Assembly (NCBI RefSeq): GCF_026745355.1
Contig: NC_079206.1
Span: 4,051,044 to 4,115,043, forward strand
Direction of reading: 5' to 3'
DNA from: Beta vulgaris subsp. vulgaris
Lineage: Eukaryota > Streptophyta > Magnoliopsida > Caryophyllales > Amaranthaceae
DNA: 64,000 nt
The translations under genes were made by a program, and so were the position numbers. This document shows, one piece after another, positions 37,600 through 49,664 of this stretch. The notes under the pieces are model-generated. The model was not told the DNA's origin, searched no databases, and saw only the letters and a program-made list of their open reading frames with translations. Within the stretch, counting starts at the first letter, position 1. Every line of letters starts with the position of its first letter.

Positions 37600-39579
37600 A
37601 GAAAACCATTCCTTCTCTCTCGAAAAGGTCAGATGCGGTAATTATTAGAATTTTAGGCATACCATGCTACTCGGATGAATAATTTTGTTATACAGTGCTT
37701 GTCATCTGTATTTGTTGGGACATGAAGAGTGTTCCATGAGATATATTGAAATTCTGAAAATTAGTTACTGTTCATTTGGTGATCAGAAGCCGGGATTTGT
37801 TTCAGCTATATGAATTTGAGCTGATGTCCAAGTCAAATTTTGAGTGGTAAGCTTCAATGAGTTTTACTGTTGAAGCCCAAGCTATTGTAATTAATGCACC
37901 ATCTTTCAGTTGTAGCGATTGTTGTTCTGGTCTCCTTTTCCCTTTAATTTGGTGACAATCGGGTACCCGATAATTGACCTGTAATGCGTCCATGGCAACT
38001 TAAACAGTTAAACCCCCAAACTCTAGCAAGCTTCCATCGTCTACAAATGAATGGGGCAGTGTACCAAACAATTCTATGGTAAATACTACTTACGAAGAGA
38101 TAATGGCCTAATGGGTCAAAAGGGTAATGAAGTAGGCTTCAATAGGAGTAGGCAGGGCCAAATAGTGCAAGTAGAGTACGTAAACAAGGACAGATCACAT
38201 ACTTTTTGTACTTATGCGTAGTCGACGGCCAGTTTAGCTGTGTTACATGGAGCCGCCCGGATTCCTGGCTTGGTCTTTCACTATTTTGTCCTCAAAAGAT
38301 CTTAAGCTCGACCATGTCAACTGTAAATAATGAGTCCTTTCCTAGGGAGAGGAGAGCTACCTCTTCTAGAAGAAGGAAGCCAATGTTGTCCCATTCAAGC
38401 AAGTATATTACAGGAATGGAGTTTTATTTCATAAACCAATGTAAAAAGCAAGAATATTTTCACATTGTGTAAACAAAGTTTTTCCATTGTCAGTTACAGG
38501 ATCTCGGGTTGTGTACCAAGGCTTACGACAATATGTTGGAGTTGTTATCTTTACACATTGAACAATGTCAATTTTTAAATTAGCTCAAAATATTGTAGAT
38601 TTGTCATTTGTGTATTTAAGAGTCTGGAATTCTGATTGGCTTGCAGACGTTTCATGTCTCCAGGTTATGGAATAGTACCTTACTCTGCAGTCTGCAATGC
38701 AACAAATAAATAGAATCTCTCCCCCCAAAAAAACTACTACCCTCTTTTGTGTTCTTTTTCTTCTTCTGAGATACTTTCCCCTGATCATCTTCTTCTAGTT
38801 TTCTACCCAACCCTCTCCCTCAACTCATCCAAGAACACCATGGATGATAAGCTTTGTATATATAAGGAATATTATAACAAAGGAAGGGAACTAAAGAAAG
38901 AAAACCTCTAAGGGTCTATTTTTCATCTCTCGTGGGAATTAGTCGACAGTCTTCAGTTGTCACTTTTCAAAATAAACATGATTAGTTAGGTATGATGAGT
39001 TTTATTATACTGCCTATATGAAATGGTATTTCAAATGTTAAAACCATAAATTGAAACTTGCAATGAAATCAAAAAAGGCAAAAAAAGTCTGTCAAAATAC
39101 AAAATTTATGTAAAGAGTATATCTCTCAAAATGAAATTTTAGAAGGTGCTACGAAATTATATTATGCACATTGTACAGTGTCACGAGCTAGGGTCCGAAG
39201 GCCAAGGTATCACAACAGTTCCTATACCACAGTCATAGCTTTAAAGGAAGAAATTTCGTTTTAAACCAGTTGAAAACAGCGAGAACTCTTCTGTTGAGAG
39301 TTGAACGTTCACCATTTATGTTCTTATCAACAAACAAAAGAAAAGGCATAACAGGAAGGATCACTGAAATGTGTCACACAATCTGAAACATGGCGTAATT
39401 TGACCTTAAAGAAAGAAGAAATGGAGAAAACACATAGATCTTGGAAAGAATGGCCTCTCATTTGAGTATTGAAGTGGTATTAGATTAATTCCCTGAGATG
39501 GTTAAAATGACATTATTCGAAACACTATGTATACTCCTAATGTAAATTTATGCTAAGGAAAATAACAAAGAATGAAAAA
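37600..39579. other. Intergenic region between converging gene 4 and the XTNX gene
   Basis: The two genes converge here, so both 3' UTRs should lie in this interval. Apart from that the sequence is AT-rich without a recognisable exon, RNA gene or element. Short open frames (for example near 38,206 and 38,585) show no family resemblance. Confidence 0.5.
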
Positions 39580-42546
39580 CTATGGTGAGTTATGTGCTTG
39601 AACATTTGCTAAAAGCCTAGTAATTTTGGCCAGGATTTCCTTAGAAGAAAGAGTCTCAGGATGATTTTCACCAGAGATTGAGGTCCTAATAAAAATAGCC
39701 TTCCTAGTTAGATCATCAGCAATGTCAAACTGCCCTCCTCTCAGCATAAGCTTAGCCCTCGTCTCTAATACGGTGGCTCTTGCCAATGCCATTTCCTGCC
39801 ACAACGAGGGATTCAACTGCGCGTTCGTGTGAACTGGTTTCCAGCAAAGGGACTTGTCCATCCATTTATCAACTGGAGTAACAAATGCTTGATCAGCCGT
39901 CTCAAGTGCATCCGTGCACAAACGAAGGAGCTCAACTGCAGCATTGCACCGTGAGAATGTTAAAAATGCCCTTATACTAAGAGGCAAAACCACCTCTTTT
40001 ACCAGAACCAGCAAGTCAGAGACCTTGAGTTCCACAACTATTGGGTCATTTCCAAACCCAAATATCAAAAAACATGCCGCCCATAAATGTTCAGGATGCT
40101 CAAGTACAGATGAGCGGCTAATAACAGCTTGAACCATTGCGTGAGCAACACCAGTTACCCCTCTTCTACGGGCATAAAGCTTCACGATTTCGTTCAAATA
40201 TATATATCCCTGCTTGCTACTACTCCTTACAATATTAAACCTCAACAACATGGAAGCAGCTTCTGCTTCTGATCTCTTGGTGTAGGAGGTAAATCCACAA
40301 GGTAAGGAATGCAAGATTTTTTTCCATAACCTCGTTCCTTTGTGCTTTTCTGGTATTTTATGGGCTGCTGCTGCTAAAAGAGAGAGTGGAACTGGAGCTG
40401 GAGCAAACCACCCACTTGCCTGAACCATCCTTGTTGCCAAGCTTCTGGGTCCATCTGCATGGTCAAATATTGAGAAGCAAACCTCAAACAATTGCAAAAG
40501 GAAGGTGTTTTTCCTCAGTGTACTACCTTCCTTACCATTCCATGAAAAGTCTCTCAAGGGCATCCTGTTGACAGTATCTAAGAGCCTAGTGGGGTTAATA
40601 GGAAGCTCGGAGAGAATTGCTCCAACAATAGCAATGCCTAAGGTTATCCTTCCAAGTTTCTCCTCGATGACCCGAAGAGCATCAATTTCTGTAAGTGGGT
40701 AGTCCGTTGTACTTCCCTGCATCAAAGAAAGAGCCTCTACCCCAGACAAGTAGGTAAGTTTCATGGGCTCGAGGTTCATTACACGAGGAAGGCGTGTGGA
40801 TATTATGAAATGGGTTTCACCACCAAATCTAGGAAGAAGATCCATTATGAGCCGGTGGTCCCACCAATCTTTTTCACTTTCCAAGTTATCAATAATCACC
40901 AAGTACGGCAAGTTCCTCATAAGTTCTCTGCGCACTCTGAACATAGCTGCCTCTTCTTGTTCTTCAAAGCTTCTTATTCTAGTCTTTTCAGCACAGGTTT
41001 CAATTCCGACATCAACTTCTAAAAAGGGCCAGAGGTTTAGATAATTTTGCCTAATATATCTACTTTCCCCTCCTATCCACAAAACCATCTTATATCTTTG
41101 ATGATATCTATATGCAAACTCAAGAAGGAGCTCTGTCTTGCCAATGCCAGATTCCCCTGAAACAACTGCTATACCCTTCCCATATACAATTTTCATCGAT
41201 CTTTTTCTTCTGGCAAATTTTCTGCCAGTCTTTGGTTTTGGTATATTAGGATGCTGCTGTTGAGGGAAACCGGTGCTTCGCATCTCAATCTCTTTCTCCG
41301 ATTCTTTCCAGATGACAGGATCTTTACCTTTTCTTTTACTACCACCCTCTATTTGCCTCTCCATTGAATTACTCCTACTCCAACTAATAGTCACATTCCT
41401 CCTCTTGGGCTTAGTCCTGATCTCAAAATAATCACGCTCTGAATCTCCAGTAACATCTCCAAACAGCATAAACTCTAGCTCTGATAACTCCTTTTTCCTA
41501 CCGGTGAAGTTTTCATTTCGAGGTAAAGGAAACTCCTCTTTTTCCACCTTCTCCTTCCACCTGCTCAACCTGTCCACCACACTTCTCCTTCCTAATCTCA
41601 TTGCCAGCAGTGTTACAGCCCTGAGTATGCATTCTCTCCAGCTACCATCGTGTGCCTCTAACTTCCACTCATCAATGCGCGAAAGACCATATATCGCTTC
41701 TTTCCATTCCTTCTCCAGCCCACCATATAAATTCCACAATTCACCCCCATGTTTCTCCCACAGTTCTCCCCTTCTCTCAATTATATCTCTAACAAGGCAA
41801 TCACTAGAAGCAACATCAAAGAACAAGGGAACCAAGTTCTTCTTACTTGAGAAGAATCTCAGCTCCTCAATAGTATACGGATTTTTAAAAGACTTTCTCG
41901 TTATGATCACCACTCCAAAGCTGCAAACATCCATGGCTCGCTCAACAATTCTTTGCTTCCTAGAATTCCTGCACCGAGCCCTATCACAAGCAAAGCAACT
42001 GACCCCTTGAACTTCCAGCTCAGCTCGCAACCAATTAACAAATCTCAAGAGTGGAGGTTTTCTTCCATACAACCCTATATAAACATCACAGTTTCTAACT
42101 CTGCTGGTAGACAGGGAAGCCGCATTTGGGGGAAAAGGCACTCCAAAGTGTCTCATGACTTTCTTGTGCCTTCCTCTAGACCTTGAGCATTCAATCCATC
42201 GGCCTTGGCTATGAGTGGAGGCAGTTTCATTGGAAATCCCCATTGAGGAAGAAACACGTTCCAGCATCTGAACATCGTCTGCCAGTAGTGAAGCTCGGAT
42301 GTCCGGTTGGGGAAGCTGCCTAACATTCATCTCTGCTTCAGGGTCTGGAATTGCTTTACTGGATATACTCCCATCTTCAAGTGGTATATCAGTACGATTA
42401 GACTCAGAAAACTGAGACTTTGGCGAACTTGGTGAAAAGAATGGTGAAGGATTGGCTGAGTAAAAGACAGAAGAAGCAGATGAAAGTCTTCTTGACGTAG
42501 TTGTTGCTATGGACTCCAATTTAGAGGTCTCTACTCGGAGATCCAT
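39580..42546 (-). CDS. XTNX protein: TIR and NB-ARC domains with a TPR-like C-terminus
   Basis: A single exon gives 988 residues from the ATG at 42546 (MDLRVETSKLES). An in-frame ATG at 42654 would add 36 residues, but the inner start matches the usual start of this family as I recall it. Residues 1-145 are Ser/Pro-rich. A TIR domain follows at about 150-290 (from NCDVYIGLYG). The helix that carries the catalytic glutamate of plant TIRs reads YTIEELRFF, so a Glu is kept, but the usual Trp-Cys before it is Pro-Tyr. FTGRKKEL opens the NB region, and a basic insert of roughly 100 residues separates it from the P-loop GESGIGKT (about 465). LVIIDNLE (about 550) is Walker B, and FIISTR follows. There are no leucine-rich repeats. 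The C-terminal 150 residues look TPR-like. This is the conserved angiosperm XTNX class, which includes At4g23440 and At5g56220. Its role in immunity is unproven. Confidence 0.92.
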   Translation of the reverse strand: MDLRVETSKLESIATTTSRRLSSASSVFYSANPSPFFSPSSPKSQFSESNRTDIPLEDGSISSKAIPDPEAEMNVRQLPQPDIRASLLADDVQMLERVSSSMGISNETASTHSQGRWIECSRSRGRHKKVMRHFGVPFPPNAASLSTSRVRNCDVYIGLYGRKPPLLRFVNWLRAELEVQGVSCFACDRARCRNSRKQRIVERAMDVCSFGVVIITRKSFKNPYTIEELRFFSSKKNLVPLFFDVASSDCLVRDIIERRGELWEKHGGELWNLYGGLEKEWKEAIYGLSRIDEWKLEAHDGSWRECILRAVTLLAMRLGRRSVVDRLSRWKEKVEKEEFPLPRNENFTGRKKELSELEFMLFGDVTGDSERDYFEIRTKPKRRNVTISWSRSNSMERQIEGGSKRKGKDPVIWKESEKEIEMRSTGFPQQQHPNIPKPKTGRKFARRKRSMKIVYGKGIAVVSGESGIGKTELLLEFAYRYHQRYKMVLWIGGESRYIRQNYLNLWPFLEVDVGIETCAEKTRIRSFEEQEEAAMFRVRRELMRNLPYLVIIDNLESEKDWWDHRLIMDLLPRFGGETHFIISTRLPRVMNLEPMKLTYLSGVEALSLMQGSTTDYPLTEIDALRVIEEKLGRITLGIAIVGAILSELPINPTRLLDTVNRMPLRDFSWNGKEGSTLRKNTFLLQLFEVCFSIFDHADGPRSLATRMVQASGWFAPAPVPLSLLAAAAHKIPEKHKGTRLWKKILHSLPCGFTSYTKRSEAEAASMLLRFNIVRSSSKQGYIYLNEIVKLYARRRGVTGVAHAMVQAVISRSSVLEHPEHLWAACFLIFGFGNDPIVVELKVSDLLVLVKEVVLPLSIRAFLTFSRCNAAVELLRLCTDALETADQAFVTPVDKWMDKSLCWKPVHTNAQLNPSLWQEMALARATVLETRAKLMLRGGQFDIADDLTRKAIFIRTSISGENHPETLSSKEILAKITRLLANVQAHNSP

Positions 42547-43737
42547 ACTTGTTAAACGAAAGTCTTCTCGATGATTTCCTGTGCCATATATGTACCAGTA
42601 AACCGTTTTCCTGATATTGGAAACAAGATTTCGAGTCTCAGATAATTCCCACATTCAACACTAGCAAAAAAACATCTTTATTCAAGGACCAAGACTTTTG
42701 GCCAAATTCACTTTTACATACACAAACAAAATGAAGAATTGATGCATACAGCATAAAACAACAAATAAAAACTAGAAAACATAAACCTCATATTCTCAAT
42801 TGCTTACATATGAACTAAGTGGGGCAGCATGAACAAAGATATCATCACCTAACACTTAACCATGGCCCAAGTGGATTAGCATTATTGGCACCTTTTGACT
42901 CCATTTTAGCATTACAATATCCCATTTTTCATATCCAAATCTTCCAGTTTATTAGTTGGACAAAGTCACACATATTACTGAAATAAACACCCCCTCTCCC
43001 CCAATAAACAAAAATTAATCATACTAATCATAATAGAATTGCATTTTTATACTTAAACTTACACACATTAACCAATTTGAAATTACAACCAGTGCTCAGT
43101 CAATTTAATCACTAATATTCTTAACAAAACAAAAATAGATCCAAAACTTCATAATATTGACTAAATAAAAATCAATATAACATTCAAATTCAGATCTGAG
43201 AAAACTTACTTTGTTCAAAATCCGAAACATGGCCTCAAAGATTTGGCATTTCCTTGCTCATATTCATAAACCAAAATTAGCAACTGACCCAACAAAGATA
43301 TAAACTTGAATCACAAAAACTGCCACAACTAAATCTCTGAGAGAGTTTAGTGTATAAGTAGTATAGTCTACTGAAATGAAGCAAAACCCTGAAATAAAAA
43401 GAGGGTATTAATATTTGGTTACTAATAAATCACAATAATATGAAAAAAAATCCCATGAATCCATGAGAGGAGAGAGAAAATTAATGTTAAGAATTAATAA
43501 ATCCCAGAAGATAATGATACTATATGGATTCCTGTTTTGTAATGATTAAGGAAGTTGTTAAAAGACAGATTTGAAAGAGACCCATTTGCAAATAAGCGGA
43601 ATATATGACTGAAAAATTGAAAATTTTATTTACATAAAGTTTGTTATGAAATATAATATGGATGCCCATTATACCCCCGTTAATATATCCGGGATATTCT
43701 AGGGTTTTGTTCTCCAAGTAAAACCCTAACTATTGTA
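42547..43737. other. 5' region of the XTNX gene and intergenic sequence
   Basis: This should hold the promoter and leader of the minus-strand XTNX gene. A leader intron is possible. The sequence is AT-rich with no recognisable exon or element. Confidence 0.45.
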
Positions 43738-43963
43738 TTGATATATATACCCTGGACTATATGGAATAAGATACAACACGATTCTCTCTTCCTCTTCTTT
43801 ATTTACAACAGTTATCAGCACCAACCGCTCACACTTCCGAAACACTCTCTTCCACGCCGTCAATTTGGCCTCTGCAACAATCCCTGGGTCACCGCTTTCG
43901 AGTTGACGCCTCCCGAGGTCCGAACTTTCGCCGCTTATCTCGTCTCCTCCATTCTCTCTAAGG
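43738..43963 (+). other. Orphan exon-like segment with a splice donor
   Basis: This stretch is clearly richer in C and G than its surroundings and is open in one frame, with a readable stretch ending TPPEVRTFAAYLVSSILSK. It ends at a good donor (tctaag followed by gttcga). It could be the first exon of a gene whose remainder was separated by the copia relic and the gap. I do not recognise the family, and another frame is also partly open, so the coding call is weak. Confidence 0.35.
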
Positions 43964-44151
43964 TTCGAATCATCTTATCTATATTACGTGATTTTTTTGT
44001 TTTGGAAGTATGAATTTCTCAGTTTGTTTTATTCGTTTGCGTCGTCGAATCCATGTGGTTGAGTTCTGTTTTGATTACTAACAAAGCTATTTGAAAATAT
44101 TGTTTTGAGTTTGTCGTCAAACTGGTACTCGATGAATTTTGGTGACTGCAG

Positions 44152-44499
44152 TATGGATTTTTTTTTTTCTCTTTATGTATTGAATTTCGAATGCTACGTG
44201 ATGAATGATGATGATGAAGCTGCACCTGCACCAACCTTTGTTTTGAATAATATTGATTTAATGCTACGTGATGAATGATGATGATGAACTTTGATGATGA
44301 ATGATATGTATTGAATTTCGAATCAGTATGGAATTTTTTTTTCCCTCTTTATGTATTGAATTTCGACTGCTACGTGATGAATGATGATGATGAAGCTGCA
44401 CCAACATTTGTTAATATTGATTTATTTTAGTTAATGCTACGTGATGAATGATGATGATGAACTTTGAGGATGAATGCTATGTATTGAATTTCGAATCAG
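44152..44499. repeat. Tandem duplication, two copies of about 174 bp
   Basis: Copy 1 (44152-44326) and copy 2 (44327-44499) both begin tatgga plus a T run and end ttgaatttcgaatcag. Each copy itself contains two versions of tgctacgtgatgaatgatga, so the region is a nested duplication with atg/atga microsatellite inside. It sits just upstream of the copia relic. Confidence 0.85.
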
Positions 44500-44659
44500 T
44501 ATTCTTGAGTCTTGGCCCCTTGTATAGCAATATTATAGTAACATTATTTATTCAAATTATATTCCTACATTACCTATATATGAACCCTTAAACTACAATA
44601 TTGAATTACAATTTTATATGAAGTCCTAATTTCGCAATATTCACTTGTATATATACACT

Positions 44660-45581
44660 ATGTCGAACCTTACAAAGCTTGAATTTGCGGCCCTTGATAT
44701 TACTGGAAAGAACTATTTGTCTTGGTGTTAGACGCTGAAATTCACCTAGATGCAAAAGACCTTGGTGACACAATCAAAGCAGGCAATAAAGCCACAAGTC
44801 AAAACAAAGCTAAGGCTATGATATTTCTTCGCCACCACCTCCATGAAGGTCTTAAGATTGAGTACTTGACTGTGAAAGATCCACAAGTCCTTTGGAGTAA
44901 TCTAAAGGAAAGGTATGACCACCAGAAAACTGTAATACTACCCAAAGCTCGTTATGACTGGTTACATTTAAGACTACAAGACTTTAAGTCTGTAAGTGAA
45001 TATAACTCGGCTATGTTCAGAATTACTTCACAGTTGAAATTATGTGGAGAGAAAATCACTGATGCAGAAATGCTAGAGAAAACATACACTACCTTTCATG
45101 CGAATAATGTTGTCCTGCAGACACAATACCGTGAAAAGGAATTTAAGAAATATTCTGAACTTATATCTTGTCTCCTTGTGGCTGAGCAAAATAACGAGCT
45201 ACTGATGAAAAATCATGAATCACGTCCAACTGTTCTGCTCCATTCCCTGAAGCGAATGCGACATCCCATAATGGAAAAAAAAATATCACCAACAATAGTG
45301 TCGTGGTCGTGGATGGATATGGACATGGTCGAGGTCGTGGACGTGGACGTGGATACGGATATGGTCGAGGTCGAGGCCGAGGTGGTTATTTCCAGAATTC
45401 ATATTCCCACCAGAAGGGGGACAATAAAGATGATAACAAACAAGAGAAAGATAAAAATGAGAACGTGACCAATGTATGTTACATATGTGGAGGAAAAGGT
45501 CATTGGTCTCGTACGTGTCGTACACCAAAACACTTGGTTGACCTCTATCAACAATCATTGAAGCAAAAGGAAAGAAAGTAG
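44660..45581 (+). pseudogene. Copia gag remnant with CCHC zinc knuckle
   Basis: The gag start is at 44660 (MSNLTKLEFAALDITGKNY), and a frame break at about 44,726 puts the rest in another frame from 44722. A second shift near 45,270-45,300 leads into a Gly/Arg-rich RGG-like tract and then a zinc knuckle CYICGGKGHWSRTC (CX2CX4HX4C) at about 45,476-45,520. The product would be the capsid and nucleocapsid protein that packages element RNA. It is broken. Confidence 0.88.
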
Positions 45582-45874
45582 AAACAAATCTTGTGTACGA
45601 CGATGGCGAAGGTGATTTTGATTGTGGCAATACAACTCACCTGGAAGTTGCTGATTTCTTCACCACCCCTGAAGGGAATAATTAATCCTTAGATTAGATT
45701 ATGGTCTTTTAAAGAATAAAACTTCGTTTTTTTATTAAGTTATTCTATGGATTTTTGTTTGGATTATGTTATTTTATTTTAGATTTTATTTGCATACTAT
45801 GAATTTATATGATATTTAAATTTTGGTTATTTAGTTATTCTTATATATTATTGTTATTTCATTTATTTGAAGAA

Positions 45875-48666
45875 TATGAATGCCCCTCAAGTTCAGTTAG
45901 CAATGAATGGTGAAGATTTATGCCTAGCAGACAGTGCAACTACTCATACCATACTAAAAAGCAAGAGATATTTCTCTTATTTGACAATGAAAGAAACTAG
46001 TGTGAGTACTATATCAGGTAGACAAAGATAATTGAAGGCTCCGGAAGAGCAAATATATTATTGCCTATGGAACAAAATTTGAAATCATTGATGCACTATA
46101 TTCTCCCAAATCTCAAAGAAATTTATTGAGCTTTAAACATATTCGCCATAATGATTATCATATTGAGACAATAAGTGAAGGAAATGTTGAATACCTTCAT
46201 ATCACAAGTACTACCCAAGGCACTAAGCATATTTTGGAGAAATTACCTGCATTTTCCACTGGTCTGTACTATACTAAAATCAATACAATTGAAACATATG
46301 CCATAGTAAACAGGAAGTTTGCAGATAATTTCACTATTTGGCATGACCGGTTGGGCCACCCTGGTTCAATAATGATGCGAAAAATAATTGAAAATTCATG
46401 TGGACATTCATTGAAGAACCAGAAGATTCTTCCAATGATTTCACATGTGCTGCTTGCTCACAAGGCAAGTTGATAATACGACCTTCACCAACCAAAATAG
46501 ATTTTGAATCTATCAATTTTTTGGAACGTATACAGGGAGATATTTGTGGGCCAATTCACCCACCATGTGGAACATTTAGATATTTTATGGTTTTAATTGA
46601 CGCATCGAGTAGATGGTCACATGTATCCTTGTTATCAACTCGCAACCTGGCGTTTGCGAGACTACTTGCTCAATTGATTAGATTACGAGCACATTTTCCA
46701 GATTTCCCTATGAAGGCAATCCGCCTTGATAATGCTGGTGAATTCACTTCTCAAGCCTTTGATGATTATTGCATGTCTATTGGGATAAGTGTTGAACATC
46801 CTGTAGCACATGTTCACACACAAAATGGTCTAGCTGAATCATTAATAAAGCGTCTCCAGTTATTGCTAGACCACTACTTATGAAGTCCAAACTCCCAATC
46901 TCTGCTTGGGGACATGCTATATTACATGCAGCAGCATTAATTCGCATGAGGCCAACGAGTAATCAAAAGTTCTCCCCATCACAATTGGTTTTTGGTCAGG
47001 AACCAAATATTTCCCATCTAAAAGTTTTTGGATGTGCTGTATATGTTCCAATTGCTCCACCACATCGTTCTAAGATGGGTCCTCAAAGGAGGTTAGGAAT
47101 ATATGTTGGATATGAATCTCCATCAATAATTAAATATCTAGAGCCATCCACGAAATCTATTTAAGGCTCGTTTTGCAGACTGTCATTTTAATGAGTCAGT
47201 TTTTCCAACATTAAGGGGAGAGAATAAACAGCTGGAGAAGGAAATCAGTTGGAATGAATTATCATTATCTCATCTTGATCCTCGTAATAAACAATGTGAA
47301 TTAGAAGTCCAAAAAAATTCATTTACAAAGCTTAGCAAATCGATTGCCAGACGCATTTACTGACCCAAATAGAGTAACTAAGTCGCATATACCAGCTGTG
47401 AATGCTCCATCATTAAAATTGATGTCCCGAAGGAAAACACAAACTGCTAGTGAGTCTACAGCACGCCTGAAGCGTGGTAGACCTATTGGTTCCAAAGATA
47501 AGAATCCTCGGAAAAAAAAGGAGCAGGAATTGATAATGGCCAGACCGAGGAAACAAAGAATTTTGAAGGATCTCCAGGAGAGACTTTAGACATGGCAAAG
47601 GAAGAAATTCAGGTACCTGACAATGAAGAGATTCAACTGATTATGTCATGTCTGGAATAAAATGGAACCGAAATCAAATCGACGTCGATGAAATTTTTGC
47701 ATGCAATGTAGCAGTTGATGTTATGGAAGAAAATGAGGATCATGAACCAAAGTCTATTGAAGAGTGTGCACAAAGAGATGATTGGCCAAAATGGAAGGAA
47801 GCAATTGAGGCAGAATTAAAATCTCTTGCAAAGAGAGAAGTATTTGGACCAGTAGTCCGTACACCTAAAGGTGTAAAACCAGTGGGACATAAATGGGTTT
47901 TTGTGCGAAAGAAGAATGAAGATGGTGAAATTGTGAGATACAAAGCACGTTTAGTTGCACAAGGATTCTCACAAAGACCTGGATTGATTATGAAGAAACA
48001 TACTCCCCTTGGTGGATGCAACTACTTTCAGATTTCTTATCAGTCTGGCAATAAGAGAAGGACTTGATTTACGTTTAATGGATGTAGTCACAGCCTACTT
48101 ATATGGGCCACTGGATAATGACATTTATATGAAAGTCCCAGAAGGATTTAAACTGCCAGAAGCAGCTAATTCTAATTCTCGAGAACATTACTGCATAAAA
48201 TAAATAGATCTCTATATGGATTGAAGCAATCAGGGCGTATGTGGTATAATCGCCTCAGTGAGTACTTATTAAGTGAAGGCTATAAGAATGACCCTATCAG
48301 TCCATGCATTTTTATAAAGAGATTTGGGGTAGGATTTGTAATAATTGCAGTGTATGTTGATGATTTAAATATTATTGGGACCCCTAAAGAGATTTCACAC
48401 ACTGTGGAATATTTGAAGAAAGAATTTGAGATGAAAGATCTTGGAAAGACAAAATTTTGCTTGGGGCTACAAATTGAGCATCTAAAGAATGGAATCCTTG
48501 TACATCAAACAACATATACGGAAAAGGTGTTAAAAAGGTTTTATTTGGATCAAGCACATCCGTTGAGTAGCCCAATGGTTGTAAGATCACTTGATGTTGA
48601 TAAAGACCCATTCCGTCCTCGAGAAATCAATGAAGAAATCCTTGGTCCTGAAGTACCATACTTAAG
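45875..48666 (+). pseudogene. Copia pol remnant: protease, integrase, reverse transcriptase
   Basis: In order: a protease active-site segment LADSATTHTI near 45,930; a GAG-pre-integrase motif with IWHDRLGHPG near 46,340; an integrase core with GDICGPI, the second Asp in RLDNAGEF and a Glu in QNGLAES; and a reverse transcriptase from about 47,790 with MDVVTAYLYG and the catalytic YVDD at about 48,352. Frameshifts or stops are seen near 46,040, 46,440, 46,870, 47,160, 47,985 and 48,200. The frame stays open to the N run, where RNase H is lost. Confidence 0.9.
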
Positions 48667-49664
48667 NNNNNNNNNNNNNNNNNNNNNNNNNNNNNNNNNN
48701 NNNNNNNNNNNNNNNNNNNNNNNNNNNNNNNNNNNNNNNNNNNNNNNNNNNNNNNNNNNNNNNNNNNNNNNNNNNNNNNNNNNNNNNNNNNNNNNNNNNN
48801 NNNNNNNNNNNNNNNNNNNNNNNNNNNNNNNNNNNNNNNNNNNNNNNNNNNNNNNNNNNNNNNNNNNNNNNNNNNNNNNNNNNNNNNNNNNNNNNNNNNN
48901 NNNNNNNNNNNNNNNNNNNNNNNNNNNNNNNNNNNNNNNNNNNNNNNNNNNNNNNNNNNNNNNNNNNNNNNNNNNNNNNNNNNNNNNNNNNNNNNNNNNN
49001 NNNNNNNNNNNNNNNNNNNNNNNNNNNNNNNNNNNNNNNNNNNNNNNNNNNNNNNNNNNNNNNNNNNNNNNNNNNNNNNNNNNNNNNNNNNNNNNNNNNN
49101 NNNNNNNNNNNNNNNNNNNNNNNNNNNNNNNNNNNNNNNNNNNNNNNNNNNNNNNNNNNNNNNNNNNNNNNNNNNNNNNNNNNNNNNNNNNNNNNNNNNN
49201 NNNNNNNNNNNNNNNNNNNNNNNNNNNNNNNNNNNNNNNNNNNNNNNNNNNNNNNNNNNNNNNNNNNNNNNNNNNNNNNNNNNNNNNNNNNNNNNNNNNN
49301 NNNNNNNNNNNNNNNNNNNNNNNNNNNNNNNNNNNNNNNNNNNNNNNNNNNNNNNNNNNNNNNNNNNNNNNNNNNNNNNNNNNNNNNNNNNNNNNNNNNN
49401 NNNNNNNNNNNNNNNNNNNNNNNNNNNNNNNNNNNNNNNNNNNNNNNNNNNNNNNNNNNNNNNNNNNNNNNNNNNNNNNNNNNNNNNNNNNNNNNNNNNN
49501 NNNNNNNNNNNNNNNNNNNNNNNNNNNNNNNNNNNNNNNNNNNNNNNNNNNNNNNNNNNNNNNNNNNNNNNNNNNNNNNNNNNNNNNNNNNNNNNNNNNN
49601 NNNNNNNNNNNNNNNNNNNNNNNNNNNNNNNNNNNNNNNNNNNNNNNNNNNNNNNNNNNNNNNN
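48667..49664. other. Assembly gap, 998 N
   Basis: A continuous run of N separates the copia reverse transcriptase from the G-rich minisatellite. The real length is unknown. Any open frame drawn across it is an artefact. Confidence 1.

Larger units (their letters stand above)
44660..48666 (+). mobile_element. Ty1/copia LTR retrotransposon relic, truncated by the gap
   Basis: Gag, protease, integrase and reverse transcriptase segments follow in the copia order (integrase before reverse transcriptase). The 3' part disappears into the run of N, so RNase H and the 3' LTR are not visible. No 5' LTR or primer-binding site was recognised upstream of the gag start at 44660. The frame is broken in at least five places, so the element is inactive. 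Confidence 0.92.

Noticed and set aside
41504..42010. 168-codon open frame antisense to the XTNX gene
   Set aside because: It is a shadow of the long sense frame and shows no domain.
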